DNA of 64,000 nucleotides from Litoditis marina (GCA_964036275.1 OZ038433.1:45947097-46011096), one strand, 5' to 3'. Shown: positions 1-10,564, counted from the first letter of the stretch. The notes: generated from the sequence alone by a model not told the origin. Numbers and translations are program-made.

Positions 1-93
1 ATGACAAGATTTCCGCGATCGGCACGTCATTTTGTATGCACACGGCACGAAAAGAAGCTAATTCGGAGAAAATTTCCCGATTGCAAATGGCAA

Positions 94-165
94 AAATCTA
101 CAGGTATTTGAACCTCCCCCCTCCGGCACGGGAGGCGGCAGCACTATCCACTAGGCCACCGGACA
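94..165 (-). pseudogene. tRNA-like sequence of the 5S-SL1 unit (tRNA-derived relic or SINE head)
   Basis: Read on the minus strand, TGGCCTAGTGGA matches a tRNA A box / D arm and GGTTCAAATACC matches a B box / T arm. The intervening anticodon-arm-sized GC-rich stretch can be read with loop CTCCCGT (CCC, Gly, if real). AGGT/ACCT closes the T arm. The D stem has only partial pairing, the anticodon stem is imperfect, and the 5' acceptor strand TGTCCGG has no complement downstream. It is therefore not a convincing functional tRNA, though the Pol III A and B boxes look usable. The same sequence recurs in every unit: at this position plus 1,367 per unit through unit 17, at 23333-23404 in unit 18, and 58 bp after the landmark in units 19-39 (first 36044-36115, last 63383-63454), 39 copies in all. 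A SINE inserted before amplification, or a captured tRNA gene, are both possible. Confidence 0.6.
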
Positions 166-444
166 CCTCCGAGCCGGAATGCTTGTTTCGGGGGCAAGAG
201 CGCGCGGTTCACTGTTGTATATGGAAATGTTAGGTTTTTCATAGATGAGATAAATGATTTAGCTCTCAATTCTCAATTGTAGCCCTCAGATGTGGAGCAA
301 ATTTCAATTTCGTTCTCTGGCACGAAACTCGATGAGAATTTGGAAAAACTATCGGAAAATGTACGAATAGCTTTTGTAAAAGTATTTTCTATGATGTGTA
401 ACTTAAATTGAGGTGTATGGGGGAAAAAAGTTCGACTTTTGTTT

Positions 445-459
445 CACGTGACTCACGTG
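445..459. promoter_or_regulatory. Double CACGTG E-box enclosing a TGACTCA heptamer (unit 1; in every unit)
   Basis: CACGTG at 445-450 and 454-459, again 9 bp apart. The bases between them complete TGACTCA at 449-455, an AP-1 type bZIP site, so E-box and AP-1-like sites overlap. The same heptamer dominates the 8.1-kb insertion. A role is inferred, not shown. Confidence 0.5.
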
Positions 460-572
460 GGAAAACGTGCATTTTCACGGGTCCACACCTACTAAACATG
501 CATGAACATCCCTTTTGTTGCCGATGTGGAGCAAACTACAACGTTTCTTTTAGAGAACACCTGTTTTCTGCT

Positions 573-596
573 CACGTGAGACACGTGACACACGTG
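573..596. promoter_or_regulatory. Triple CACGTG E-box cluster at 9-bp spacing, 3' of SL1 (unit 1; in every unit)
   Basis: Three palindromic CACGTG hexamers start at 573, 582 and 591, an exact 9-bp period, ending about 20 bp beyond the SL1 RNA 3' end. CACGTG is the core site of bHLH and bHLH-ZIP factors such as Max, Myc-like and TFEB/HLH-30 proteins. Function here is inferred only. The cluster is identical in all units seen, including disrupted unit 18. Confidence 0.55.
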
Positions 597-616
597 TTTT
601 TACTTTTGTACACATT

Positions 617-715
617 CTTAGTGCCCTCCTACTGGAGGGGGTTCCAAAATTTGTCTTAACCACAACTTTCATTGGGTCAGAACGAGAAAGTACCTCAAAC
701 TTGGGTAATTAAACC
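617..715 (-). ncRNA. SL1 spliced-leader RNA, unit 1 (variant 3' hairpin)
   Basis: SL1 RNA is a short Sm-class snRNP RNA, normally Pol II transcribed, that donates its 5' 22 nt to pre-mRNAs by trans-splicing. On the minus strand, positions 715-694 match the conserved nematode SL1 exon, beginning GGTTTAATTACCC and ending TTTGAG. GT at 693-692 is the donor. TACC (exon nt 9-12) can pair with GGTA across the splice site, as in the known SL1 stem I. An Sm-like site AAATTTTGG lies at 652-644. A 3' hairpin follows at 640-623, stem CCCTCC/GGAGGG with loop AGTA. Here position 640 is G instead of C, so the closing G-C pair of the other copies becomes C-C. The 3' end is placed at about 617 by length (about 99 nt) and is approximate. 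The gene lies 162 bp downstream of 5S in the same direction. Confidence 0.94.
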
Positions 716-780
716 AACGAGAGGGTAGGATAGTGGTGGACGCTCATGAGACGTATGTATATTGGTCTGGCCGGCTGGCC
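716..780 (-). promoter_or_regulatory. SL1 promoter region with three allelic forms (unit 1 shown)
   Basis: Nematode SL RNA and snRNA genes use a proximal sequence element roughly 40-65 bp upstream of the start. The equivalent stretch here contains (plus strand) ACGTATGTATATTGG at 751-765, that is -36 to -50. Two positions in it, -38 and -41, vary between units: GTATGT in most, GTACGT in units 10-12, 14-16, 18 and 19, ATACGT in units 7-9. The assignment as a PSE rests on position only; no TATA box is evident, as expected for this class. Confidence 0.4.
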
Positions 781-862
781 AAAACGCCCCCTTTAAGCGC
801 TAAAACAGATAGTATTTGGTTTGTTTGGGCGCTAAAACTAAGGAAATTCGATCTAGTTTTAA

Positions 863-877
863 ATAAAAATGTAAAAA
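863..877 (-). terminator. Pol III terminator of the 5S gene (unit 1; present in every unit)
   Basis: On the minus strand the 5S 3' end is followed at once by T5, then ACA, then another T5. T runs of four or more are the standard Pol III stop. The arrangement was the same in every copy I inspected. Confidence 0.85.
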
Positions 878-995
878 GCTTACGGCACCCGGGATTCCCA
901 AGCCGTCTCCGATCCAAGTACTAACCGGGCCCAACGTTGCTTGACTTGCCAGATCGGACGGGATGGCGTATTTTCAACGTGGTATGGTCGTAAGC
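877..995 (-). rRNA. 5S ribosomal RNA, unit 1
   Basis: This is the RNA of the large ribosomal subunit central protuberance, transcribed by Pol III from an internal promoter. Read on the minus strand it starts GCTTACGACCATACCACGTT and ends with CCGTAAGC. The two ends pair as helix I, and the conserved core GGTTAGTACTTGGATCGGAG and the GCCATCCCGTCCGATCTGGC segment are present, as in nematode 5S. Length is 119 nt including one terminal U, which is normal for the family. T5 follows at 877-873 and a second T5 about 5 nt further, a standard Pol III terminator. The internal A, intermediate and C boxes are within the expected 5S region. I saw no base change among the copies in this window by eye. Upstream, at -129 to -145, lies a pair of CACGTG motifs. 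Confidence 0.97.
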
Positions 996-1123
996 GAAAG
1001 CATTGGGGGGTCTACTAGGGACATGCTGGAGGCAGATTTACGCAACTAGGACACATAAAACATAAATAAACAATTTCATAACTTTCCCAGCCACTAATTT
1101 GCTAAATTTCTCAGTCACAAGGT

Positions 1124-1140
1124 CACGTGGTTTCCACGTG
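1124..1140. promoter_or_regulatory. CACGTG pair upstream of 5S (unit 1; variable between units)
   Basis: CACGTG at 1124-1129 and 1135-1140, at -129 to -145 from the 5S start, in inverted context with GG.TTTCC between them. The distal one is CGCGTG in units 6-10, 12, 16 and 18. The 5S gene has its own internal promoter, so an upstream role is uncertain. Confidence 0.4.
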
Positions 1141-1983
1141 AATTCGGACAAAACGCGCGAAAATAGCAGTTCTAACGGTCTTTCCTCGCCCATAATTCGA
1201 ACAATTGTTAATTATATCTCGCAATCTCTTGATCTACCAGTCGAGAATACAGTTTTCTGTGAGTCAACCGCTGTACAAGTCACCAACTTTTCCCCATCCC
1301 CAGCTATAGCCCTGTAGAATCGCGGTTTTTCGCTCATATCTCAGCTTTGGAGGGTCGAAACACAAAAATGACAAGATTTCCGCGATCGGCACGTCATTTT
1401 GTATGCACACGGCACGAAAAGAAGCTAATTCGGAGAAAATTTCCCGATTGCAAATGGCAAAAATCTACAGGTATTTGAACCTCCCCCCTCCGGCACGGGA
1501 GGCGGCAGCACTATCCACTAGGCCACCGGACACCTCCGAGCCGGAATGCTTGTTTCGGGGGCAAGAGCAGGCGGTTCACTGTTGTATATGGAAATGTTAG
1601 GTTTTTCATAGATGAGATAAATGATTTAGCTCTCAATTCTCAATTGTAGCCCTCAGATGTGGAGCAAATTTCAATTTCGTTCTCTGGCACGAAACTCGAT
1701 GAGAATTTGGAAAAACTATCGGAAAATGTACGAATAGCTTTTGTAAAAGTATTTTCTATGATGTGTAACTTAAATTGAGGTGTATGGGGGAAAAAAGTTC
1801 GACTTTTGTTTCACGTGACTCACGTGGGAAAACGTGCATTTTCACGGGTCCACACCTACTAAACATGCATGAACATCCCTTTTGTTGCCGATGTGGAGCA
1901 AACTACAACGTTTCTTTTAGAGAACACCTGTTTTCTGCTCACGTGAGACACGTGACACACGTGTTTTTACTTTTGTACACATT

Positions 1984-2082
1984 CTTAGTGCCCTCCTACT
2001 GGAGGGCGTTCCAAAATTTGTCTTAACCACAACTTTCATTGGGTCAGAACGAGAAAGTACCTCAAACTTGGGTAATTAAACC
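1984..2082 (-). ncRNA. SL1 spliced-leader RNA, unit 2
   Basis: Exon, donor, Sm site and full 7-bp 3' hairpin (GCCCTCC/GGAGGGC) present; this is the consensus form. Upstream allele at -36 to -41 is GTATGT. Confidence 0.96.
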
Positions 2083-2243
2083 AACGAGAGGGTAGGATAG
2101 TGGTGGACGCTCATGAGACGTATGTATATTGGTCTGGCCGGCTGGCCAAAACGCCCCCTTTAAGCGCTAAAACAGATAGTATTTGGTTTGTTTGGGCGCT
2201 AAAACTAAGGAAATTCGATCTAGTTTTAAATAAAAATGTAAAA

Positions 2244-2362
2244 AGCTTACGGCACCCGGGATTCCCAAGCCGTCTCCGATCCAAGTACTAACCGGGCCCA
2301 ACGTTGCTTGACTTGCCAGATCGGACGGGATGGCGTATTTTCAACGTGGTATGGTCGTAAGC
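2244..2362 (-). rRNA. 5S ribosomal RNA, unit 2
   Basis: Identical to the unit 1 gene by eye. Both upstream E-boxes intact. Confidence 0.97.
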
Positions 2363-3350
2363 GAAAGCATTGGGGGGTCTACTAGGGACATGCTGGAGGC
2401 AGATTTACGCAACTAGGACACATAAAACATAAATAAACAATTTCATAACTTTCCCAGCCACTAATTTGCTAAATTTCTCAGTCACAAGGTCACGTGGTTT
2501 CCACGTGAATTCGGACAAAACGCGCGAAAATAGCAGTTCTAACGGTCTTTCCTCGCCCATAATTCGAACAATTGTTAATTATATCTCGCAATCTCTTGAT
2601 CTACCAGTCGAGAATACAGTTTTCTGTGAGTCAACCGCTGTACAAGTCACCAACTTTTCCCCATCCCCAGCTATAGCCCTGTAGAATCGCGGTTTTTCGC
2701 TCATATCTCAGCTTTGGAGGGTCGAAACACAAAAATGACAAGATTTCCGCGATCGGCACGTCATTTTGTATGCACACGGCACGAAAAGAAGCTAATTCGG
2801 AGAAAATTTCCCGATTGCAAATGGCAAAAATCTACAGGTATTTGAACCTCCCCCCTCCGGCACGGGAGGCGGCAGCACTATCCACTAGGCCACCGGACAC
2901 TTCCGAGCCGGAATGCTTGTTTCGGGGGCAAGAGCGCGCGGTTCACTGTTGTATATGGAAATGTTAGGTTTTTCATAGATGAGATAAATGATTTAGCTCT
3001 CAATTCTCAATTGTAGCCCTCAGATGTGGAGCAAATTTCAATTTCGTTCTCTGGCACGAAACTCGATGAGAATTTGGAAAAACTATCGGAAAATGTACGA
3101 ATAGCTTTTGTAAAAGTATTTTCTATGATGTGTAACTTAAATTGAGGTGTATGGGGGAAAAAAGTTCGACTTTTGTTTCACGTGACTCACGTGGGAAAAC
3201 GTGCATTTTCACGGGTCCACACCTACTAAACATGCATGAACATCCCTTTTGTTGCCGATGTGGAGCAAACTACAACGTTTCTTTTAGAGAACACCTGTTT
3301 TCTGCTCACGTGAGACACGTGACACACGTGTTTTTACTTTTGTACACATT

Positions 3351-3449
3351 CTTAGTGCCCTCCTACTGGAGGGCGTTCCAAAATTTGTCTTAACCACAAC
3401 TTTCATTGGGTCAGAACGAGAAAGTACCTCAAACTTGGGTAATTAAACC
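3351..3449 (-). ncRNA. SL1 spliced-leader RNA, unit 3
   Basis: Consensus SL1 RNA gene; upstream allele GTATGT. Confidence 0.96.
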
Positions 3450-3610
3450 AACGAGAGGGTAGGATAGTGGTGGACGCTCATGAGACGTATGTATATTGGT
3501 CTGGCCGGCTGGCCAAAACGCCCCCTTTAAGCGCTAAAACAGATAGTATTTGGTTTGTTTGGGCGCTAAAACTAAGGAAATTCGATCTAGTTTTAAATAA
3601 AAATGTAAAA

Positions 3611-3729
3611 AGCTTACGGCACCCGGGATTCCCAAGCCGTCTCCGATCCAAGTACTAACCGGGCCCAACGTTGCTTGACTTGCCAGATCGGACGGGATGG
3701 CGTATTTTCAACGTGGTATGGTCGTAAGC
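3611..3729 (-). rRNA. 5S ribosomal RNA, unit 3
   Basis: Identical to the unit 1 gene by eye. Both upstream E-boxes intact. Confidence 0.97.
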
Positions 3730-4717
3730 GAAAGCATTGGGGGGTCTACTAGGGACATGCTGGAGGCAGATTTACGCAACTAGGACACATAAAACATAAA
3801 TAAACAATTTCATAACTTTCCCAGCCACTAATTTGCTAAATTTCTCAGTCACAAGGTCACGTGGTTTCCACGTGAATTCGGACAAAACGCGCGAAAATAG
3901 CAGTTCTAACGGTCTTTCCTCGCCCATAATTCGAACAATTGTTAATTATATCTCGCAATCTCTTGATCTACCAGTCGAGAATACAGTTTTCTGTGAGTCA
4001 ACCGCTGTACAAGTCACCAACTTTTCCCCATCCCCAGCTATAGCCCTGTAGAATCGCGGTTTTTCGCTCATATCTCAGCTTTGGAGGGTCGAAACACAAA
4101 AATGACAAGATTTCCGCGATCGGCACGTCATTTTGTATGCACACGGCACGAAAAGAAGCTAATTCGGAGAAAATTTCCCGATTGCAAATGGCAAAAATCT
4201 ACAGGTATTTGAACCTCCCCCCTCCGGCACGGGAGGCGGCAGCACTATCCACTAGGCCACCGGACACCTCCGAGCCGGAATGCTTGTTTCGGGGGCAAGA
4301 GCGCGCGGTTCACTGTTGTATATGGAAATGTTAGGTTTTTCATAGATGAGATAAATGATTTAGCTCTCAATTCTCAATTGTAGCCCTCAGATGTGGAGCA
4401 AATTTCAATTTCGTTCTCTGGCACGAAACTCGATGAGAATTTGGAAAAACTATCGGAAAATGTACGAATAGCTTTTGTAAAAGTATTTTCTATGATGTGT
4501 AACTTAAATTGAGGTGTATGGGGGAAAAAAGTTCGACTTTTGTTTCACGTGACTCACGTGGGAAAACGTGCATTTTCACGGGTCCACACCTACTAAACAT
4601 GCATGAACATCCCTTTTGTTGCCGATGTGGAGCAAACTACAACGTTTCTTTTAGAGAACACCTGTTTTCTGCTCACGTGAGACACGTGACACACGTGTTT
4701 TTACTTTTGTACACATT

Positions 4718-4816
4718 CTTAGTGCCCTCCTACTGGAGGGCGTTCCAAAATTTGTCTTAACCACAACTTTCATTGGGTCAGAACGAGAAAGTACCTCAAA
4801 CTTGGGTAATTAAACC
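4718..4816 (-). ncRNA. SL1 spliced-leader RNA, unit 4
   Basis: Consensus SL1 RNA gene; upstream allele GTATGT. Confidence 0.96.
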
Positions 4817-4977
4817 AACGAGAGGGTAGGATAGTGGTGGACGCTCATGAGACGTATGTATATTGGTCTGGCCGGCTGGCCAAAACGCCCCCTTTAAGCG
4901 CTAAAACAGATAGTATTTGGTTTGTTTGGGCGCTAAAACTAAGGAAATTCGATCTAGTTTTAAATAAAAATGTAAAA

Positions 4978-5096
4978 AGCTTACGGCACCCGGGATTCCC
5001 AAGCCGTCTCCGATCCAAGTACTAACCGGGCCCAACGTTGCTTGACTTGCCAGATCGGACGGGATGGCGTATTTTCAACGTGGTATGGTCGTAAGC
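4978..5096 (-). rRNA. 5S ribosomal RNA, unit 4
   Basis: Identical to the unit 1 gene by eye. Both upstream E-boxes intact. Confidence 0.97.
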
Positions 5097-6084
5097 GAAA
5101 GCATTGGGGGGTCTACTAGGGACATGCTGGAGGCAGATTTACGCAACTAGGACACATAAAACATAAATAAACAATTTCATAACTTTCCCAGCCACTAATT
5201 TGCTAAATTTCTCAGTCACAAGGTCACGTGGTTTCCACGTGAATTCGGACAAAACGCGCGAAAATAGCAGTTCTAACGGTCTTTCCTCGCCCATAATTCG
5301 AACAATTGTTAATTATATCTCGCAATCTCTTGATCTACCAGTCGAGAATACAGTTTTCTGTGAGTCAACCGCTGTACAAGTCACCAACTTTTCCCCATCC
5401 CCAGCTATAGCCCTGTAGAATCGCGGTTTTTCGCTCATATCTCAGCTTTGGAGGGTCGAAACACAAAAATGACAAGATTTCCGCGATCGGCACGTCATTT
5501 TGTATGCACACGGCACGAAAAGAAGCTAATTCGGAGAAAATTTCCCGATTGCAAATGGCAAAAATCTACAGGTATTTGAACCTCCCCCCTCCGGCACGGG
5601 AGGCGGCAGCACTATCCACTAGGCCACCGGACACCTCCGAGCCGGAATGCTTGTTTCGGGGGCAAGAGCAGGCGGTTCACTGTTGTATATGGAAATGTTA
5701 GGTTTTTCATAGATGAGATAAATGATTTAGCTCTCAATTCTCAATTGTAGCCCTCAGATGTGGAGCAAATTTCAATTTCGTTCTCTGGCACGAAACTCGA
5801 TGAGAATTTGGAAAAACTATCGGAAAATGTACGAATAGCTTTTGTAAAAGTATTTTCTATGATGTGTAACTTAAATTGAGGTGTATGGGGGAAAAAAGTT
5901 CGACTTTTGTTTCACGTGACTCACGTGGGAAAACGTGCATTTTCACGGGTCCACACCTACTAAACATGCATGAACATCCCTTTTGTTGCCGATGTGGAGC
6001 AAACTACAACGTTTCTTTTAGAGAACACCTGTTTTCTGCTCACGTGAGACACGTGACACACGTGTTTTTACTTTTGTACACATT

Positions 6085-6183
6085 CTTAGTGCCCTCCTAC
6101 TGGAGGGCGTTCCAAAATTTGTCTTAACCACAACTTTCATTGGGTCAGAACGAGAAAGTACCTCAAACTTGGGTAATTAAACC
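6085..6183 (-). ncRNA. SL1 spliced-leader RNA, unit 5
   Basis: Consensus SL1 RNA gene; upstream allele GTATGT. Confidence 0.96.
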
Positions 6184-6344
6184 AACGAGAGGGTAGGATA
6201 GTGGTGGACGCTCATGAGACGTATGTATATTGGTCTGGCCGGCTGGCCAAAACGCCCCCTTTAAGCGCTAAAACAGATAGTATTTGGTTTGTTTGGGCGC
6301 TAAAACTAAGGAAATTCGATCTAGTTTTAAATAAAAATGTAAAA

Positions 6345-6463
6345 AGCTTACGGCACCCGGGATTCCCAAGCCGTCTCCGATCCAAGTACTAACCGGGCCC
6401 AACGTTGCTTGACTTGCCAGATCGGACGGGATGGCGTATTTTCAACGTGGTATGGTCGTAAGC
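6345..6463 (-). rRNA. 5S ribosomal RNA, unit 5
   Basis: Gene identical by eye. The upstream spacer carries the GCGATC marker (unit position 1223 A to G), otherwise typical of the right segment. Confidence 0.97.
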
Positions 6464-7451
6464 GAAAGCATTGGGGGGTCTACTAGGGACATGCTGGAGG
6501 CAGATTTACGCAACTAGGACACATAAAACATAAATAAACAATTTCATAACTTTCCCAGCCACTAATTTGCTAAATTTCTCAGTCACAAGGTCACGTGGTT
6601 TCCACGTGAATTCGGACAAAACGCGCGAAAATAGCAGTTCTAACGGTCTTTCCTCGCCCATAATTCGAACAATTGTTAATTATATCTCGCGATCTCTTGA
6701 TCTACCAGTCGAGAATACAGTTTTCTGTGAGTCAACCGCTGTACAAGTCACCAACTTTTCCCCATCCCCAGCTATAGCCCTGTAGAATCGCGGTTTTTCG
6801 CTCATATCTCAGCTTTGGAGGGTCGAAACACAAAAATGACAAGATTTCCGCGATCGGCACGTCATTTTGTATGCACACGGCACGAAAAGAAGCTAATTCG
6901 GAGAAAATTTCCCGATTGCAAATGGCAAAAATCTACAGGTATTTGAACCTCCCCCCTCCGGCACGGGAGGCGGCAGCACTATCCACTAGGCCACCGGACA
7001 CCTCCGAGCCGGAATGCTTGTTTCGGGGGCAAGAGCGCGCGGTTCACTGTTGTATATGGAAATGTTAGGTTTTTCATAGATGAGATAAATGATTTAGCTC
7101 TCAATTCTCAATTGTAGCCCTCAGATGTGGAGCAAATTTCAATTTCGTTCTCTGGCACGAAACTCGATGAGAATTTGGAAAAACTATCGGAAAATGTACG
7201 AATAGCTTTTGTAAAAGTATTTTCTATGATGTGTAACTTAAATTGAGGTGTATGGGGGAAAAAAGTTCGACTTTTGTTTCACGTGACTCACGTGGGAAAA
7301 CGTGCATTTTCACGGGTCCACACCTACTAAACATGCATGAACATCCCTTTTGTTGCCGATGTGGAGCAAACTACAACGTTTCTTTTAGAGAACACCTGTT
7401 TTCTGCTCACGTGAGACACGTGACACACGTGTTTTTACTTTTGTACACATT

Positions 7452-7550
7452 CTTAGTGCCCTCCTACTGGAGGGCGTTCCAAAATTTGTCTTAACCACAA
7501 CTTTCATTGGGTCAGAACGAGAAAGTACCTCAAACTTGGGTAATTAAACC
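7452..7550 (-). ncRNA. SL1 spliced-leader RNA, unit 6
   Basis: Consensus SL1 RNA gene; upstream allele GTATGT. Confidence 0.96.
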
Positions 7551-7711
7551 AACGAGAGGGTAGGATAGTGGTGGACGCTCATGAGACGTATGTATATTGG
7601 TCTGGCCGGCTGGCCAAAACGCCCCCTTTAAGCGCTAAAACAGATAGTATTTGGTTTGTTTGGGCGCTAAAACTAAGGAAATTCGATCTAGTTTTAAATA
7701 AAAATGTAAAA

Positions 7712-7830
7712 AGCTTACGGCACCCGGGATTCCCAAGCCGTCTCCGATCCAAGTACTAACCGGGCCCAACGTTGCTTGACTTGCCAGATCGGACGGGATG
7801 GCGTATTTTCAACGTGGTATGGTCGTAAGC
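7712..7830 (-). rRNA. 5S ribosomal RNA, unit 6
   Basis: Gene identical by eye. First unit in which the distal upstream E-box is changed from CACGTG to CGCGTG. Confidence 0.97.
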
Positions 7831-8818
7831 GAAAGCATTGGGGGGTCTACTAGGGACATGCTGGAGGCAGATTTACGCAACTAGGACACATAAAACATAA
7901 ATAAACAATTTCATAACTTTCCCAGCCACTAATTTGCTAAATTTCTCAGTCACAAGGTCACGTGGTTTCCGCGTGAATTCGGACAAAACGCGCGAAAATA
8001 GCAGTTCTAACGGTCTTTCCTCGCCCATAATTCGAACAATTGTTAATTATATCTCGCAATCTCTTGATCTACCAGTCGAGAATACAGTTTTCTGTGAGTC
8101 AACCGCTGTACAAGTCACCAACTTTTCCCCATCCCCAGCTATAGCCCTGTAGAATCGCGGTTTTTCGCTCATATCTCAGCTTTGGAGGGTCGAAACACAA
8201 AAATGACAAGATTTCCGCGATCGGCACGTCATTTTGTATGCACACGGCACGAAAAGAAGCTGATTCGGAGAAAATTTCCCGATTGCAAATGGCAAAAATC
8301 TACAGGTATTTGAACCTCCCCCCTCCGGCACGGGAGGCGGCAGCACTATCCACTAGGCCACCGGACACCTCCGAGCCGGAATGCTTGTTTCGGGGGCAAG
8401 AGCGCGCGGTTCACTGTTGTATATGGAAATGTTAGGTTTTTCATAGATGAGATAAATGATTTAGCTCTCAATTCTCAATTGTAGCCCTCAGATGTGGAGC
8501 AAATTTCAATTTCGTTCTCTGGCACGAAACTCGATGAGAATTTGGAAAAACTATCGGAAAATGTACGAATAGCTTTTGTAAAAGTATTTTCTATGATGTG
8601 TAACTTAAATTGAGGTGTATGGGGGAAAAAAGTTCGACTTTTGTTTCACGTGACTCACGTGGGAAAACGTGCATTTTCACGGGTCCACACCTACTAAACA
8701 TGCATGAACATCCCTTTTGTTGCCGATGTGGAGCAAACTACAACGTTTCTTTTAGAGAACACCTGTTTTCTGCTCACGTGAGACACGTGACACACGTGTT
8801 TTTACTTTTGTACACATT

Positions 8819-8917
8819 CTTAGTGCCCTCCTACTGGAGGGCGTTCCAAAATTTGTCTTAACCACAACTTTCATTGGGTCAGAACGAGAAAGTACCTCAA
8901 ACTTGGGTAATTAAACC
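8819..8917 (-). ncRNA. SL1 spliced-leader RNA, unit 7
   Basis: Consensus SL1 RNA gene; upstream allele ATACGT, found only in units 7-9. Confidence 0.96.
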
Positions 8918-9078
8918 AACGAGAGGGTAGGATAGTGGTGGACGCTCATGAGACATACGTATATTGGTCTGGCCGGCTGGCCAAAACGCCCCCTTTAAGC
9001 GCTAAAACAGATAGTATTTGGTTTGTTTGGGCGCTAAAACTAAGGAAATTCGATCTAGTTTTAAATAAAAATGTAAAA

Positions 9079-9197
9079 AGCTTACGGCACCCGGGATTCC
9101 CAAGCCGTCTCCGATCCAAGTACTAACCGGGCCCAACGTTGCTTGACTTGCCAGATCGGACGGGATGGCGTATTTTCAACGTGGTATGGTCGTAAGC
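9079..9197 (-). rRNA. 5S ribosomal RNA, unit 7
   Basis: Gene identical by eye. Distal upstream E-box is CGCGTG. Confidence 0.97.
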
Positions 9198-10185
9198 GAA
9201 AGCATTGGGGGGTCTACTAGGGACATGCTGGAGGCAGATTTACGCAACTAGGACACATAAAACATAAATAAACAATTTCATAACTTTCCCAGCCACTAAT
9301 TTGCTAAATTTCTCAGTCACAAGGTCACGTGGTTTCCGCGTGAATTCGGACAAAACGCGCGAAAATAGCAGTTCTAACGGTCTTTCCTCGCCCATAATTC
9401 GAACAATTGTTAATTATATCTCGCAATCTCTTGATCTACCAGTCGAGAATACAGTTTTCTGTGAGTCAACCGCTGTACAAGTCACCAACTTTTCCCCATC
9501 CCCAGCTATAGCCCTGTAGAATCGCGGTTTTTCGCTCATATCTCAGCTTTGGAGGGTCGAAACACAAAAATGACAAGATTTCCGCGATCGGCACGTCATT
9601 TTGTATGCACACGGCACGAAAAGAAGCTAATTCGGAGAAAAATTCCCGATTGCAAATGGCAAAAATCTACAGGTATTTGAACCTCCCCCCTCCGGCACGG
9701 GAGGCGGCAGCACTATCCACTAGGCCACCGGACACCTCCGAGCCGGAATGCTTGTTTCGGGGGCAAGAGCGCGCGGTTCACTGTTGTATATGGAAATGTT
9801 AGGTTTTTCATAGATGAGATAAATGATTTAGCTCTCAATTCTCAATTGTAGCCCTCAGATGTGGAGCAAATTTCAATTTCGTTCTCTGGCACGAAACTCG
9901 ATGAGAATTTGGAAAAACTATCGGAAAATGTACGAATAGCTTTTGTAAAAGTATTTTCTATGATGTGTAACTTAAATTGAGGTGTATGGGGGAAAAAAGT
10001 TCGACTTTTGTTTCACGTGACTCACGTGGGAAAACGTGCATTTTCACGGGTCCACACCTACTAAACATGCATGAACATCCCTTTTGTTGCCGATGTGGAG
10101 CAAACTACAACGTTTCTTTTAGAGAACACCTGTTTTCTGCTCACGTGAGACACGTGACACACGTGTTTTTACTTTTGTACACATT

Positions 10186-10284
10186 CTTAGTGCCCTCCTA
10201 CTGGAGGGCGTTCCAAAATTTGTCTTAACCACAACTTTCATTGGGTCAGAACGAGAAAGTACCTCAAACTTGGGTAATTAAACC
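10186..10284 (-). ncRNA. SL1 spliced-leader RNA, unit 8
   Basis: Consensus SL1 RNA gene; upstream allele ATACGT. Confidence 0.96.
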
Positions 10285-10445
10285 AACGAGAGGGTAGGAT
10301 AGTGGTGGACGCTCATGAGACATACGTATATTGGTCTGGCCGGCTGGCCAAAACGCCCCCTTTAAGCGCTAAAACAGATAGTATTTGGTTTGTTTGGGCG
10401 CTAAAACTAAGGAAATTCGATCTAGTTTTAAATAAAAATGTAAAA

Positions 10446-10564
10446 AGCTTACGGCACCCGGGATTCCCAAGCCGTCTCCGATCCAAGTACTAACCGGGCC
10501 CAACGTTGCTTGACTTGCCAGATCGGACGGGATGGCGTATTTTCAACGTGGTATGGTCGTAAGC
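10446..10564 (-). rRNA. 5S ribosomal RNA, unit 8
   Basis: Gene identical by eye. Distal upstream E-box is CGCGTG. Confidence 0.97.

Noticed and set aside
36..233. 65-codon frame conserved in every unit
   Set aside because: It overlaps the tRNA-like sequence antisense, is rich in unusual composition, and its conservation is explained by array homogenisation. No coding signal distinguishes it.
408..659. 83-codon frame conserved in every unit
   Set aside because: It starts at TTG, runs antisense through the 3' half of the SL1 RNA gene, and covers the E-box clusters. One unit loses the start by a 1-bp deletion without any sign of constraint.
733..924. 63-codon frame conserved in every unit
   Set aside because: It starts at GTG and ends antisense inside the 5S gene; its C-terminal residues are simply complementary 5S sequence. 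Unit 13 has a stop within it.
1099..1317. 72-codon frame conserved in every unit
   Set aside because: It starts at TTG, and its amino-acid variants are the neutral spacer markers used above. No homology recognised.
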